The notes under the pieces are model-generated. The model was not told the origin of the DNA. It saw nothing but the letters and a program-made list of their open reading frames with translations, and did not search any database. Source: Prevotellaceae bacterium (GTDB taxonomy: Bacteria > Bacteroidota > Bacteroidia > Bacteroidales > UBA932). Taken from it: a DNA stretch of 6,550 bases. Within the stretch, counting starts at the first letter, position 1. Each line of letters starts with the position of its first letter. Below, piece by piece: positions 1-6,099 of this stretch. The translations under genes and the position numbers were made by a program. The DNA lies in the NCBI GenBank assembly GCA_031259805.1, contig JAIRKX010000120.1:1-6550 (forward strand). The letters run 5' to 3'.

Positions 1-49
1 CGTCTTCGTAGCGGATTTCAATATTTAAAATTACGTCGTTTTCGTCCAT
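1..49 (-). CDS. 5' end of a gene running off the left edge (partial)
   Basis: An ATG on the minus strand at 49 opens a frame that continues to the window edge and encodes MDENDVILNIEIRYED. Only 16 residues are visible, so function cannot be assigned. The acidic start followed by an ILNIEIRYED-like segment is reminiscent of N-termini of tail tape-measure proteins in phages of Bacteroidetes, but that is recollection from a very short string and is weak. The AT-rich stretch 50-120 separates it from the divergent gene at 122. No exact TAnnTTTG element faces this gene; the nearest is a poor TAATTTTT on the minus strand. Confidence 0.5.
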   Translation of the reverse strand, partial: MDENDVILNIEIRYED

Positions 50-53
50 GTTA

Positions 54-85
54 TTTGTGTATTTAAATTATTTTTTGTATATTTG
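54..85 (+). promoter_or_regulatory. Bacteroidota-type promoter (-33 TTTG / -7 TATATTTG)
   Basis: TTTG at 54-57 and TATATTTG at 78-85 are 20 bp apart. This matches the Bacteroidetes housekeeping sigma consensus TTTG-N(19-21)-TAnnTTTG exactly. Transcription should start around 90-93 and give a leader of about 30 nt to the ATG at 122. The surrounding DNA is very AT-rich, so a chance match is possible, but both boxes and the spacing agree. Confidence 0.7.
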
Positions 86-121
86 TAAAAATTATATAAA
101 ACTATTTAAAAAATTACAGCC

Positions 122-307
122 ATGTTAATTCTGATAGCTAAAATAGTATGTTTGACAGTGATAGCGATATATATTATCGTGATTGCTTACTTGTGGCTGA
201 CGACCTCGGAGCCTACCGACGCACAACTTAGAAAAGCCTACAAAGAACGTTGGGGCGAAGAATGGACGCCGCCCAAAGTGTATAGATATATACACTATGA
301 TATGTAG
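122..307 (+). CDS. Small single-pass membrane protein, unknown function
   Basis: This encodes 61 residues. Residues 2-26 form one strongly hydrophobic helix (LILIAKIVCLTVIAIYIIVI), followed by a charged, aromatic-rich tail of about 35 residues that includes KERWGEEWTPPK. There is no lipobox or cleavage site, so it is probably an inner-membrane anchored protein. I recognise no family. Support for a real gene is the consensus promoter 37 bp upstream and the sensible membrane-protein composition. The overlapping minus-strand ORF at 125-385 lacks such features. It stands alone: the gene to its left diverges and the LamG ORF to its right converges. No clear terminator follows, only a 5-bp hairpin (330-345) without a T-tract. 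Confidence 0.6.
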   Translation: MLILIAKIVCLTVIAIYIIVIAYLWLTTSEPTDAQLRKAYKERWGEEWTPPKVYRYIHYDM

Positions 308-373
308 ACTTCCGCCGGGCTTCGTTGTTCCTGCGCCGATGCAGGCGGTGGTGGAGTGGTTTACAGTTCTCAG

Positions 374-415
374 TTTATTGCTCATTCATAGTTCTTAACC
401 CTTAGTTCTTAACTC
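374..415. repeat. Degenerate heptamer repeat block overlapping the LamG stop codon
   Basis: Units in 7-bp register are CTCATTC (381-387), ATAGTTC (388-394), TTAACCC (395-401), TTAGTTC (402-408) and TTAACTC (409-415), with a poorer unit before them. The reverse complement of 401-415 is identical to the 15 bp at 6447-6461, so this belongs to the same repeat family as the block at the right end. The last unit supplies the final codons and the TAA stop of the minus-strand ORF. Confidence 0.7.
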
Positions 416-798
416 ATTTTATAAACCCTCACATCCGAAATGAGGCCTTTAAATGCGCGTGTTTTATCCGCTACCGGCGCGCCTATCAACAAATGATAGG
501 GTGCTTGGGTAGTATAATCTTCAAACGATTGATCGTTGGGCGCTACTGCAAAATTTCCATCGACCCCGGCGCCACGCTCTTCAGGCGTATAGAATATTTC
601 TATATCGTACCACCTACCGGCTTCATCGGGATTGGGGGAAAAAGGAAGAGCATAAACTATCATTGAAGTACTATTGCCGTAGGCAAATACCCATTTTATA
701 CCAGTACCATCGTCATAATGCTCAATCTTAAATCCATCGTCGCCATATGCAGAGCCTTTGACAATAGGATTACTCCGCATGGAATAATTCAGTTGCAT
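409..798 (-). CDS. LamG/concanavalin A-like lectin domain fragment, probably 5'-truncated
   Basis: The ORF has 129 residues. The C-terminal part reads like the last strands of a LamG-type jelly-roll: LLIGAP at about 103-108 and AFKGLISDVRVYK at about 115-127, the usual closing motif of this fold. IVKGS...GFKIEHYDDG (12-31) and RWYDIEIFY (62-70) fit earlier strands. These domains are normally secreted and sit in larger proteins or behind a signal peptide; here there is none. The frame is open for 14 codons upstream of the ATG, up to a TAG at 841-843, and that stretch (ETRGHGRFKYP) also reads like LamG sequence. No TAnnTTTG promoter is visible on this strand. I infer a remnant of a longer gene, possibly not expressed. 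An intact small lectin-like protein is the less likely alternative. Confidence 0.6.
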   Translation of the reverse strand: MQLNYSMRSNPIVKGSAYGDDGFKIEHYDDGTGIKWVFAYGNSTSMIVYALPFSPNPDEAGRWYDIEIFYTPEERGAGVDGNFAVAPNDQSFEDYTTQAPYHLLIGAPVADKTRAFKGLISDVRVYKMS

Positions 799-836
799 TG
801 GATACTTGAATCTGCCATGGCCTCGTGTCTCACGCT

Positions 837-868
837 TTTTCTACTCTCAACTAAATATATTATCTTTG
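837..868 (+). promoter_or_regulatory. Promoter of the alkaline phosphatase unit (-7 TATCTTTG)
   Basis: TATCTTTG at 861-868 is an exact TAnnTTTG element. Twenty bp upstream lies TTTT (837-840), an imperfect -33 TTTG. The start should fall near 873-876, leaving a leader of only 11-14 nt before the ATG at 887. Because the upstream in-frame ATG at 806 precedes this promoter, the element decides in favour of 887. A heptamer-like unit CTCAACT (846-852) lies in the spacer. Confidence 0.75.
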
Positions 869-886
869 CAAGCAAATTCTATTATA

Positions 887-2098
887 ATGAAACGTAACTT
901 TATCTTTTCGATAGTTATTTTATGTAGCTTCACTCTTTTCTTTGGTTGTACGGCGACGGATGTGCAGCGACCGAAGTATGTATTCCTGTTTATCGGCGAC
1001 GGCATGGGACTGGCGCATGTTACGTTGACGGAGGACTATCTGGCCGCAAAGGACGGCGTTCACGGCAGCGGTAATGTGTCGTTTACCTCGTTTCCCGTCG
1101 TCGGGCTGGTTACTACGTATTCGGCCAACCGGCTGATTACATGCTCGTCGGCAGCGGCCACAGCCATGGCAACCGGCCACAAAACCAATAATAATATGAT
1201 GTGCGTGTCTCCCGACAGCGCGACGAACTATACGGCGTTGACCTACCCGTTGCATGAAGCCGGATACCGGATAGGCATTGCCACAAGCGTGAGCATCGAC
1301 CATGCTACGCCGGGAGGGTTTTATGCCCATTCCGTGTCGCGCAACCGCTATTATGAAATTGGCTCGCAGGCAGCTGCCACGGGCTTTGCCTTCTTTGCCG
1401 GCAGCGGGTTTATCTATCCCACCGGGCGCGAGGGAAACCAGCCGGATATTTATCTACAATTGGCCGATGCCGGATACCGGATTGTACGCGGCCCTGAGGG
1501 TGCGGCGCAACTTACGCCGGAGGCGGGAAAGACCGTGCTGGTGCAACACGAGGGCAAGGATCAGCACGCGCTGCCGTACGCTATCGACCGGGGCGACGAC
1601 GATCTGACGCTATCGCAAATTACGCAGGCGGCCATCCGGATGCTCGACAATCCTCGCGGGTTCTTTGCTATGATTGAAGGCGGAAAAATCGACTGGGCAG
1701 GCCACGACAACGACGGCGCGACTATGATACGCGAAGTGATTGATTTCTCCGACGCCATCGCTATCGCTGTAGAGTTCTACCGCCGGCATCCGGACGAAAC
1801 GCTGATTCTGGTTACTGCCGACCATGAGACCGGTGGCCTGTCGGTCGGTCGCGACGGTTCTTATTCCCTTCGTCCGACGGCTTACGATGACCGCAGCCGG
1901 TCTATTACCCATCCCGTTACGGACGAAGAACGGGAAGCCATTCGTGAAATTGACAAAAAAGCGCGTGTAGCATGGACAACAAGCGGACATACCGGCATCA
2001 TGGTCCCTCTCTATGCCATCGGTCCGGGCAGCGAACAGTTTGCCGGAAAATTAGACAATACCGAAATTCCTCAGCGGATACTTGAATTGCTAAAGTAG
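887..2098 (+). CDS. Alkaline phosphatase (PhoA superfamily), predicted lipoprotein
   Basis: The product has 403 residues and hydrolyses phosphate monoesters at the cell envelope. Residues 1-20 are a signal sequence with lipobox FFG-C21, so it is probably lipid-anchored; the residues after C21 (TATDV) are not a strong surface-export signal, so the periplasm is the likely location. PhoA motifs appear in order: GDGMG with metal ligand D38; the nucleophile segment TCSSAAATA with S87; DHATPGGFYAH (138-148); IEGGKIDWAGH with E264, D269 and H273; TADHETGG with D312 and H313; and SGHTG with H368. All two-zinc/magnesium ligands expected from E. coli PhoA are therefore present. The Asp before the nucleophile (D101 in E. 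coli) is Cys86 here. Length is shorter than E. coli PhoA (471), with no obvious missing core. It is the first gene of a plus-strand unit with the ROK kinase 68 bp downstream. The start at 887 is chosen from the promoter and the signal peptide. Confidence 0.93.
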   Translation: MKRNFIFSIVILCSFTLFFGCTATDVQRPKYVFLFIGDGMGLAHVTLTEDYLAAKDGVHGSGNVSFTSFPVVGLVTTYSANRLITCSSAAATAMATGHKTNNNMMCVSPDSATNYTALTYPLHEAGYRIGIATSVSIDHATPGGFYAHSVSRNRYYEIGSQAAATGFAFFAGSGFIYPTGREGNQPDIYLQLADAGYRIVRGPEGAAQLTPEAGKTVLVQHEGKDQHALPYAIDRGDDDLTLSQITQAAIRMLDNPRGFFAMIEGGKIDWAGHDNDGATMIREVIDFSDAIAIAVEFYRRHPDETLILVTADHETGGLSVGRDGSYSLRPTAYDDRSRSITHPVTDEEREAIREIDKKARVAWTTSGHTGIMVPLYAIGPGSEQFAGKLDNTEIPQRILELLK

Positions 2099-2166
2099 TT
2101 AAAGAAATTAGAGGAATTAACGAATACTGTCGCTCATCCAATATCAAAAATCCAACATCAACAATA

Positions 2167-3132
2167 ATGAAAAGATTAGTAGCAGGCATCGACGTAGGCG
2201 GTACCAATTCCGTATTTGGTTTAGTCGATGAAGAAGGAAAAATTTACGCCGAAGGCTCGATCCCAACCTATAAATACGACGATTTCGACGTGTATTTGCA
2301 GGTGTTATGCGACGGGGTCAAAAACCTGTCCGCAAAGATCGACGAGCCCTATGAAGTGGCCGGTATCGGTATCGGCGCTCCGAAGGGCAATTACTACAAC
2401 GGCTGCATTGAAGATGCCGCCAATCTGAAGTGGCGCGGGGTGTTGCCGTGCGTCGAAAAAATGAAAGCGCATTTTCCGGGGATTCCCATCGTGCTGACCA
2501 ACGACGCCAATGCCGCCGCCATCGGTGAGATGATTTACGGCGGCGCTAAAGGCATGAAAAACTTTGTCGTCATTACCCTCGGCACGGGACTGGGCAGCGG
2601 CATTGTGGTCAACGGCGAAGTATTGTACGGGCACGACGGGTTTGCCGGCGAGCTGGGGCACATTATCGTCAGCGTCAACGGGCGCGAGTGCGGCTGCGGA
2701 CGGCGCGGATGCCTTGAAACCTATGCGTCGGCAACGGGTATCAAACGGACGGTCTATAAATTGCTGGCTGACCATATCGGCGACAGCGCCCTGAAGAATA
2801 TCAGTTTTAACGAACTGACGGCCGAAATGATTACCACCGCCGCCATCAAAGGCGACCCGATAGCCATCGAAGCCTACCGGCACACGGGCGAGCAGCTCGG
2901 ACGTACACTGGCCGACCTGATTGCCATCACCGCCCCCGAAGCGATATTCCTGTTCGGCGGTCTGGCCAAAGCCGGAAAATACATCCTTGAACCGACCGAA
3001 AAGACGATGGAAGAAAACGTGCTCTTCCTCTGGCGCGGCAAGGTGAAATTGAAAGTGTCGAAAATCAACGACAAGAATGCCGCTGTGCTGGGCGCTTCGG
3101 CGCTGGCATGGAAAATCATCAGGGAACAGTAG
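2167..3132 (+). CDS. ROK-family glucokinase/hexokinase (Glk/RokA-like)
   Basis: This 321-residue protein is a full-length ROK kinase that transfers the ATP gamma-phosphate to a hexose or amino sugar in the cytoplasm. DVGGTN (9-14) is the phosphate-1 loop. TNDANAAA (111-118) carries the catalytic Asp113. LGTGLGSG (138-145) is the phosphate-2 loop. GELGH (161-165) gives sugar-binding Glu162 and zinc ligand His165. The CGCGRRGCLE segment supplies zinc ligands C175, C177 and C182. FLFGGLAKAG (261-270) is the adenosine-binding strand. There is no N-terminal helix-turn-helix, so it is a kinase and not a NagC-type repressor. The sequence resembles Bacteroides ROK glucokinases such as RokA, which accepts several hexoses, so substrate should be read as glucose and/or N-acetylglucosamine-type sugars. 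No promoter is visible in the 68-bp gap, so cotranscription with the phosphatase is likely. Confidence 0.93.
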   Translation: MKRLVAGIDVGGTNSVFGLVDEEGKIYAEGSIPTYKYDDFDVYLQVLCDGVKNLSAKIDEPYEVAGIGIGAPKGNYYNGCIEDAANLKWRGVLPCVEKMKAHFPGIPIVLTNDANAAAIGEMIYGGAKGMKNFVVITLGTGLGSGIVVNGEVLYGHDGFAGELGHIIVSVNGRECGCGRRGCLETYASATGIKRTVYKLLADHIGDSALKNISFNELTAEMITTAAIKGDPIAIEAYRHTGEQLGRTLADLIAITAPEAIFLFGGLAKAGKYILEPTEKTMEENVLFLWRGKVKLKVSKINDKNAAVLGASALAWKIIREQ

Positions 3133-3133
3133 T

Positions 3134-3610
3134 ATGCCGACACGTTATTACATCCGTGCGGGGAAATCCGTCCTGCTATTTTACACGATTGCGCTATTGG
3201 CCATTACGTTTATCTACTTTACCTCTTCGGCACAGGATCGGCAAATCGACAGCTTCGTGGAGTTCCTTCAACGGGGCATCAAATTAGGCTGGATGTCCCT
3301 GTTTCTGGCGGTTTTCGGATTGGCGTACCCGTTCATTGGATATACCCGGCATTTTATCCCGCATGCAAACACACTTACGGCAGAGGAAAAGGATACGGTC
3401 GTTGCAGTCTTTGCCAACGCCCGCTTTACCCTACAGCAAGACGACGGACAAGTGTTGATCTTTCGTCATAAAAATGCCTTTACACGCCTCATGCGGGTGT
3501 ACGAAGACGCCATTACCGTCGATTATTCGGGTAAGGGGCTAACCGTCGAAGGCCTGCGCCGCGACGCCGACCGTCTGGCAAGAGGAATCGAATGGAAACT
3601 TTCCAATTAA
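3134..3610 (+). CDS. Two-TM membrane protein of unknown function
   Basis: The 158-residue product has two transmembrane helices, roughly 12-32 and 51-70, joined by a short charged loop (AQDRQIDSFVEFLQRGIK). A soluble C-terminal domain of about 80 residues begins TLTAEEKDTVVAVF and includes VLIFRHKNAFTRLMRVYEDAITVDYSGKGLTVEGLRRDADRLARG split over 108-151. I recall similar small two-TM proteins in Bacteroidales but know no function. The ATG at 3134 lies 1 bp after the kinase stop (3130-3132), with an AGGGA upstream, so the two are surely cotranscribed and perhaps translationally coupled. An in-frame ATG at 3077 inside the kinase gene gives a 19-residue extension with no merit. Tight coupling hints at a role linked to the kinase or simply a conserved operon. 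Confidence 0.85.
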   Translation: MPTRYYIRAGKSVLLFYTIALLAITFIYFTSSAQDRQIDSFVEFLQRGIKLGWMSLFLAVFGLAYPFIGYTRHFIPHANTLTAEEKDTVVAVFANARFTLQQDDGQVLIFRHKNAFTRLMRVYEDAITVDYSGKGLTVEGLRRDADRLARGIEWKLSN

Positions 3611-3800
3611 ATATTGAGAACATGGATTTGGAGAACATGGACAGTTGTTCATGGGAGAGGCGCGAATGAGGATGATATCTTAGCTGTTAAGAATGACTAT
3701 TGCCAAAGCGGAATGATGCCAAGCAGTGCGAAAATAAATAATGAAGGTTGGCTTCTGCATACCGATTGGCCTCGTTCTTTTTTCGATACAGCAGAGAGGT

Positions 3801-3863
3801 CGCCTCGCCTCCGGTCCTTCTCACAAATCAAAATGTCCGTTTAAAAAAGACGGAGGGCAGGCG
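3801..3863. repeat. Imperfect inverted repeat upstream of the histidine kinase gene
   Basis: CGCCTCGCCTCCGGTC (3801-3816) pairs with GACGGAGGGCAGGCG (3849-3863) over about 14 positions if three one-base bulges are allowed. The loop is 32 nt. Inside it TCCGT (3836-3840) can instead pair with ACGGA (3850-3854), giving a competing small hairpin. It lies about 30 bp before the kinase start. It may be a leaky terminator, a processing site or a repeat remnant; there is no T-tract directly after it. Confidence 0.4.
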
Positions 3864-3879
3864 CTCCAATAAATAGTTG

Positions 3880-3887
3880 TATTTTTA
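3880..3887 (+). promoter_or_regulatory. Candidate weak -7 element of the lytS-like unit
   Basis: TATTTTTA matches TAnnTTTG at all fixed positions but the last and ends 4 nt before the ATG at 3892. The same short spacing is seen at the fur-like gene in this window. No TTTG is found at the -33 position. It is plausible as a weak promoter giving a leaderless or nearly leaderless message. Confidence 0.35.
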
Positions 3888-3891
3888 CCGC

Positions 3892-4917
3892 ATGAAACGC
3901 AGTCAGGTTATATTGGGTATTTTATTATCGCTGGGGATGGCGGTGGTATTTGCCATCCCCCGTTTGCTGGAGTTGAATGAATATCGGTGTGACGCGCTCA
4001 TCAAGCCGGGGTATCTGTTTCTGGCATCGCTGATTCTATGGTTTGGCAATGGCTGGCTAATTTACCATAAAGGATACAACCGGATGATAAGAAGCAATTT
4101 TTGGAAACATTGCCTGCCGATTCTTTTAACTGCCGTGGCGGCGAATTTTGTATGCGATCATCTATTGCCGTGGAGCGTAGAAAAATCCCATTTGGTCAAC
4201 GATCTTCACGGTCGGTTTAAACGCCCGCTGCCGATGTTCTTCGGGACATTGTTCCATAGCATCATGCTTTATTACATTTTGCTATTCCTAAAACTGATAG
4301 AAGAGAAAAAGAACAGCCAGATTGAAATCCAAAAACTCCAGCAGGCGCAAATGGAGGCTAAAATTGCCTCGCTGAAAGAACAATTAAGCCCTCACTTCCT
4401 GTTTAACACCCTCAATATTCTATCTACGCTGACAAAGGAAAAAGAAGCGCAGGATTTTATTCAGGAATTGGCGAAAGTGTATCGTTATGTGCTGCAATAT
4501 AAGAATAATGATACGGCTACATTGCAGGAAGAATTGCAATTTCTACATTCGTACTGGTATATACTCAAAATGCGATTTGAAGATTCTATCGAATTGACCG
4601 TCGCAATTCCCGACACGCTCCTGCGCTCGTCGATCCCGCCGCTGACCCTGCAAATTTTGATAGAAAACGTCATTAAACATAATGTGGTAAGCGCCGAAAA
4701 ACCGGTAATTGTTCGAATCTATTCGGACGGCCAAACCATTACGGTAGAAAATAATTACCAGCCGAAATGCATCATCGAAAATACGGGAGAAGGATTGAAG
4801 AACATCGACCAGCGCTATAAACTGCTATTTGGGAAAGACATTTGTGTATACAACGACGGCGTCCGGTTTCAGATAAAGCTCCCGATTATCGAACAAGTCA
4901 TTCGCAATCTATCGTAA
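3892..4917 (+). CDS. LytS/YehU-type sensor histidine kinase
   Basis: The 341-residue inner-membrane kinase phosphorylates the adjacent regulator. Hydrophobic segments at about 6-24, 41-58, 74-92 and 114-134 give a compact four-helix N-terminus with no periplasmic or PAS domain, so the signal is probably sensed in or at the membrane. A charged linker likely to be a coiled coil (136-166) leads to the His_kinase domain: LSPHFLFNTLN contains phospho-acceptor His168. LIENVIKHNV (256-265) is the N box, with Asn259, and GEGLKNIDQRYKLLFG (299-314) is the G box of the ATP-binding fold. This order is characteristic of the LytS family that partners LytTR regulators. The ATG at 3892 is preferred over a TTG at 3877, which would sit on the candidate promoter. 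Its stop is 2 bp before the regulator start, so the pair forms one operon. Confidence 0.92.
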   Translation: MKRSQVILGILLSLGMAVVFAIPRLLELNEYRCDALIKPGYLFLASLILWFGNGWLIYHKGYNRMIRSNFWKHCLPILLTAVAANFVCDHLLPWSVEKSHLVNDLHGRFKRPLPMFFGTLFHSIMLYYILLFLKLIEEKKNSQIEIQKLQQAQMEAKIASLKEQLSPHFLFNTLNILSTLTKEKEAQDFIQELAKVYRYVLQYKNNDTATLQEELQFLHSYWYILKMRFEDSIELTVAIPDTLLRSSIPPLTLQILIENVIKHNVVSAEKPVIVRIYSDGQTITVENNYQPKCIIENTGEGLKNIDQRYKLLFGKDICVYNDGVRFQIKLPIIEQVIRNLS

Positions 4918-4919
4918 CC

Positions 4920-5681
4920 ATGCAAGTGTTAATTATTGAAGACGAAAAAAAAGCGGCGCGTAATTTAGCCGATATGCTGACCGCCATCGACAATACGATT
5001 CAGGTCGTGGCCATGATCGAATCGGTCGAGCAAGGCCTCCGGTGGTTTAAAGAACATGCGTCGCCGGACTTGATTTTTTCAGACATCCAACTGTCGGACG
5101 GGTTGAGTTTCCTGATTTATGAGGAAATCCGTGTCGAGGCGCCCATCATTTTCTGCACGGCCTACGACGAATACCTCCTGCAGGCGTTTAATACAACCGC
5201 CGTCAGTTACCTGCTCAAGCCGGTCAACAAAGAACAAGTGGAAGCGGCCTTAGAAAAAGTAGGACACATGCAACGCCTGTTCCAGAAAAACGCGCCCGAA
5301 CGAACCATGGAAAAATTACTCGCCCACTTGGATTTTCATTACAAAACGGCGCTATTAGTCAATCAGGGCGACAAAATCATTCCCCTGAAAATGGCCGATA
5401 TTGCCTGTTTTTATTTAGACGGTCATGCCTTGGCGCTTATTACATTCCGGCATCAAAAATACTACTACGCCTCCTCATTGGATGAAATTCAAAAACTGAT
5501 CTCCCCGGCGCTGTTTTACCGCGCTAACCGGCAATTTATCGTAAACCGTAATGCCGTCGTCGGGATTGAGCGCTACTTCACTCGCCGATTAGTCGTCAAA
5601 CTATCGGTCGATACACCTGAAAAAATGATTATCAGCAAGACCAAATCAACAGCGTTTTTAGAATGGCTGGAAGGAAATTAA
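4920..5681 (+). CDS. LytTR-family response regulator
   Basis: The 253-residue cytoplasmic regulator is partner of the upstream kinase. The receiver domain (about 1-118) shows the acidic pocket IIEDE (5-9), phospho-acceptor Asp55 in FSDIQLSDG, Thr80 in FCTAYDEY and Lys100-Pro101 in LLKPVN, so all switch residues are intact. A linker (120-140) leads to a LytTR DNA-binding domain (about 141-250) with the typical LYRANRQFIVN-like segment FYRANRQFIVN (199-209). LytTR proteins bind paired direct repeats through a beta-rich fold. The ATG at 4920 follows the kinase stop by 2 bp. The longer frame from 4842 would overlap the kinase and put 26 unrelated residues before the receiver. Target genes are not evident in the window. 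Confidence 0.93.
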   Translation: MQVLIIEDEKKAARNLADMLTAIDNTIQVVAMIESVEQGLRWFKEHASPDLIFSDIQLSDGLSFLIYEEIRVEAPIIFCTAYDEYLLQAFNTTAVSYLLKPVNKEQVEAALEKVGHMQRLFQKNAPERTMEKLLAHLDFHYKTALLVNQGDKIIPLKMADIACFYLDGHALALITFRHQKYYYASSLDEIQKLISPALFYRANRQFIVNRNAVVGIERYFTRRLVVKLSVDTPEKMIISKTKSTAFLEWLEGN

Positions 5682-5702
5682 GAAGGGCGCCCGAATCAAG
5701 TA

Positions 5703-6095
5703 TTACCCCTCGTTTTCGCATTCCGGACAATAGCCTACAATCAGCGACGCGGCCGACGCCGTCCGGTAACCCGACGGTAACGGTTGCGCAGCCAGCGGAC
5801 GAGCGATACAGGTAATCGTATCGCATTGCAGACACCGGAAGTGCGGATGGTTGTCGTGGTGATGACCGGTCGAGCAATCGCGGCAGCGGGCATAATAGGT
5901 TTTGCCGTTATCGCCGAAAAACTTGTGCACTTTCCCATCGTCGCAAAAACTTTGCAGGATACGGTAAAGAGTTACGCGATCCATCTCCCTCGCCAGCCGC
6001 GCCCCAATGTCCTCCTGACACAACGCCGATTGTGCATTGTCCAACACATCCATCACCATTTGCTTCGTCTTTGTATGTCGTTTCGCTTTGTCCAT
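5703..6095 (-). CDS. Fur-family metal-responsive transcriptional regulator
   Basis: This 130-residue protein is a small Fur/Zur/PerR-type repressor. The winged helix occupies about 8-60, with recognition-helix sequence DRVTLYRILQSF (39-50) matching the family YRTL motif. The metal-binding hinge follows: HHHDNHPHF (78-86), then FRCLQC with Cys88 and Cys91, and GYCPEC near the C-terminus with Cys123 and Cys126, the usual structural zinc set. An extra pair, Cys71 and Cys74 (CRDC), precedes the histidines. Which metal or peroxide it senses cannot be decided. ATG at 6095 is chosen because the longer frame from 6164 is translated repeat DNA upstream of the promoter. It converges on the response regulator gene with a 21-bp gap that contains the palindrome GGGCGCCC (5685-5692). 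Confidence 0.92.
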   Translation of the reverse strand: MDKAKRHTKTKQMVMDVLDNAQSALCQEDIGARLAREMDRVTLYRILQSFCDDGKVHKFFGDNGKTYYARCRDCSTGHHHDNHPHFRCLQCDTITCIARPLAAQPLPSGYRTASAASLIVGYCPECENEG

Positions 6096-6099
6096 GCTG

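Larger units (their letters stand above)
3611..3891. other. 281-bp intergenic region without a convincing gene
   Basis: This separates the phosphatase/kinase unit from the two-component unit. It opens with an 11-bp direct repeat, GAGAACATGGA at 3616-3626 and 3631-3641 (period 15). A TTG-start frame of 76 codons (3614-3844) spans most of it but begins inside that repeat and has no recognisable domain. On the minus strand a 26-codon ATG frame (about 3684-3764, MQKPTFIIYFRTAWHHSALA...) exists. It is too short to support a gene, though its position in a spacer would suit a dispersed repeat. An imperfect inverted repeat follows at 3801-3863. No T-tract terminator is evident. Confidence 0.5.

Noticed and set aside
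125..385. 86-codon minus-strand ORF opposite the small membrane protein
   Set aside because: No domain, Cys/His/Arg-rich shadow-like composition and no promoter; the plus-strand frame has both a promoter and a TM helix.
806..886. Upstream in-frame start for the alkaline phosphatase (ATG at 806)
   Set aside because: It would add 27 residues before a clean lipoprotein signal peptide, and the -7 box at 861-868 lies downstream of it.
920..1990. Minus-strand and alternate-frame ORFs over the phosphatase gene
   Set aside because: They are shadows of a gene with all catalytic motifs intact.
3077..3133. Earlier ATG for the two-TM protein
   Set aside because: The 19-residue extension overlaps the ROK kinase gene out of frame; the ATG at 3134 gives a natural start 1 bp after the kinase stop.
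3614..3844. 76-codon plus-strand ORF in the spacer
   Set aside because: It needs a TTG start within an 11-bp direct repeat (giving RTWIWRTWT), has no recognisable domain and overlaps an inverted repeat.
3640..3885. LytTR binding sites (paired direct repeats) upstream of the kinase
   Set aside because: AGTTGT occurs at 3643 and 3875, but the matches to the LytTR consensus are poor and the spacing is far too long.
4842..4919. Longer N-terminus of the response regulator
   Set aside because: The extension is out-of-frame kinase sequence; the receiver domain begins directly at the ATG at 4920.
5682..5702. Bidirectional terminator between the convergent regulator genes
   Set aside because: GGGCGCCC is an 8-bp palindrome with no loop and no T-tract, so it does not make a convincing intrinsic terminator.
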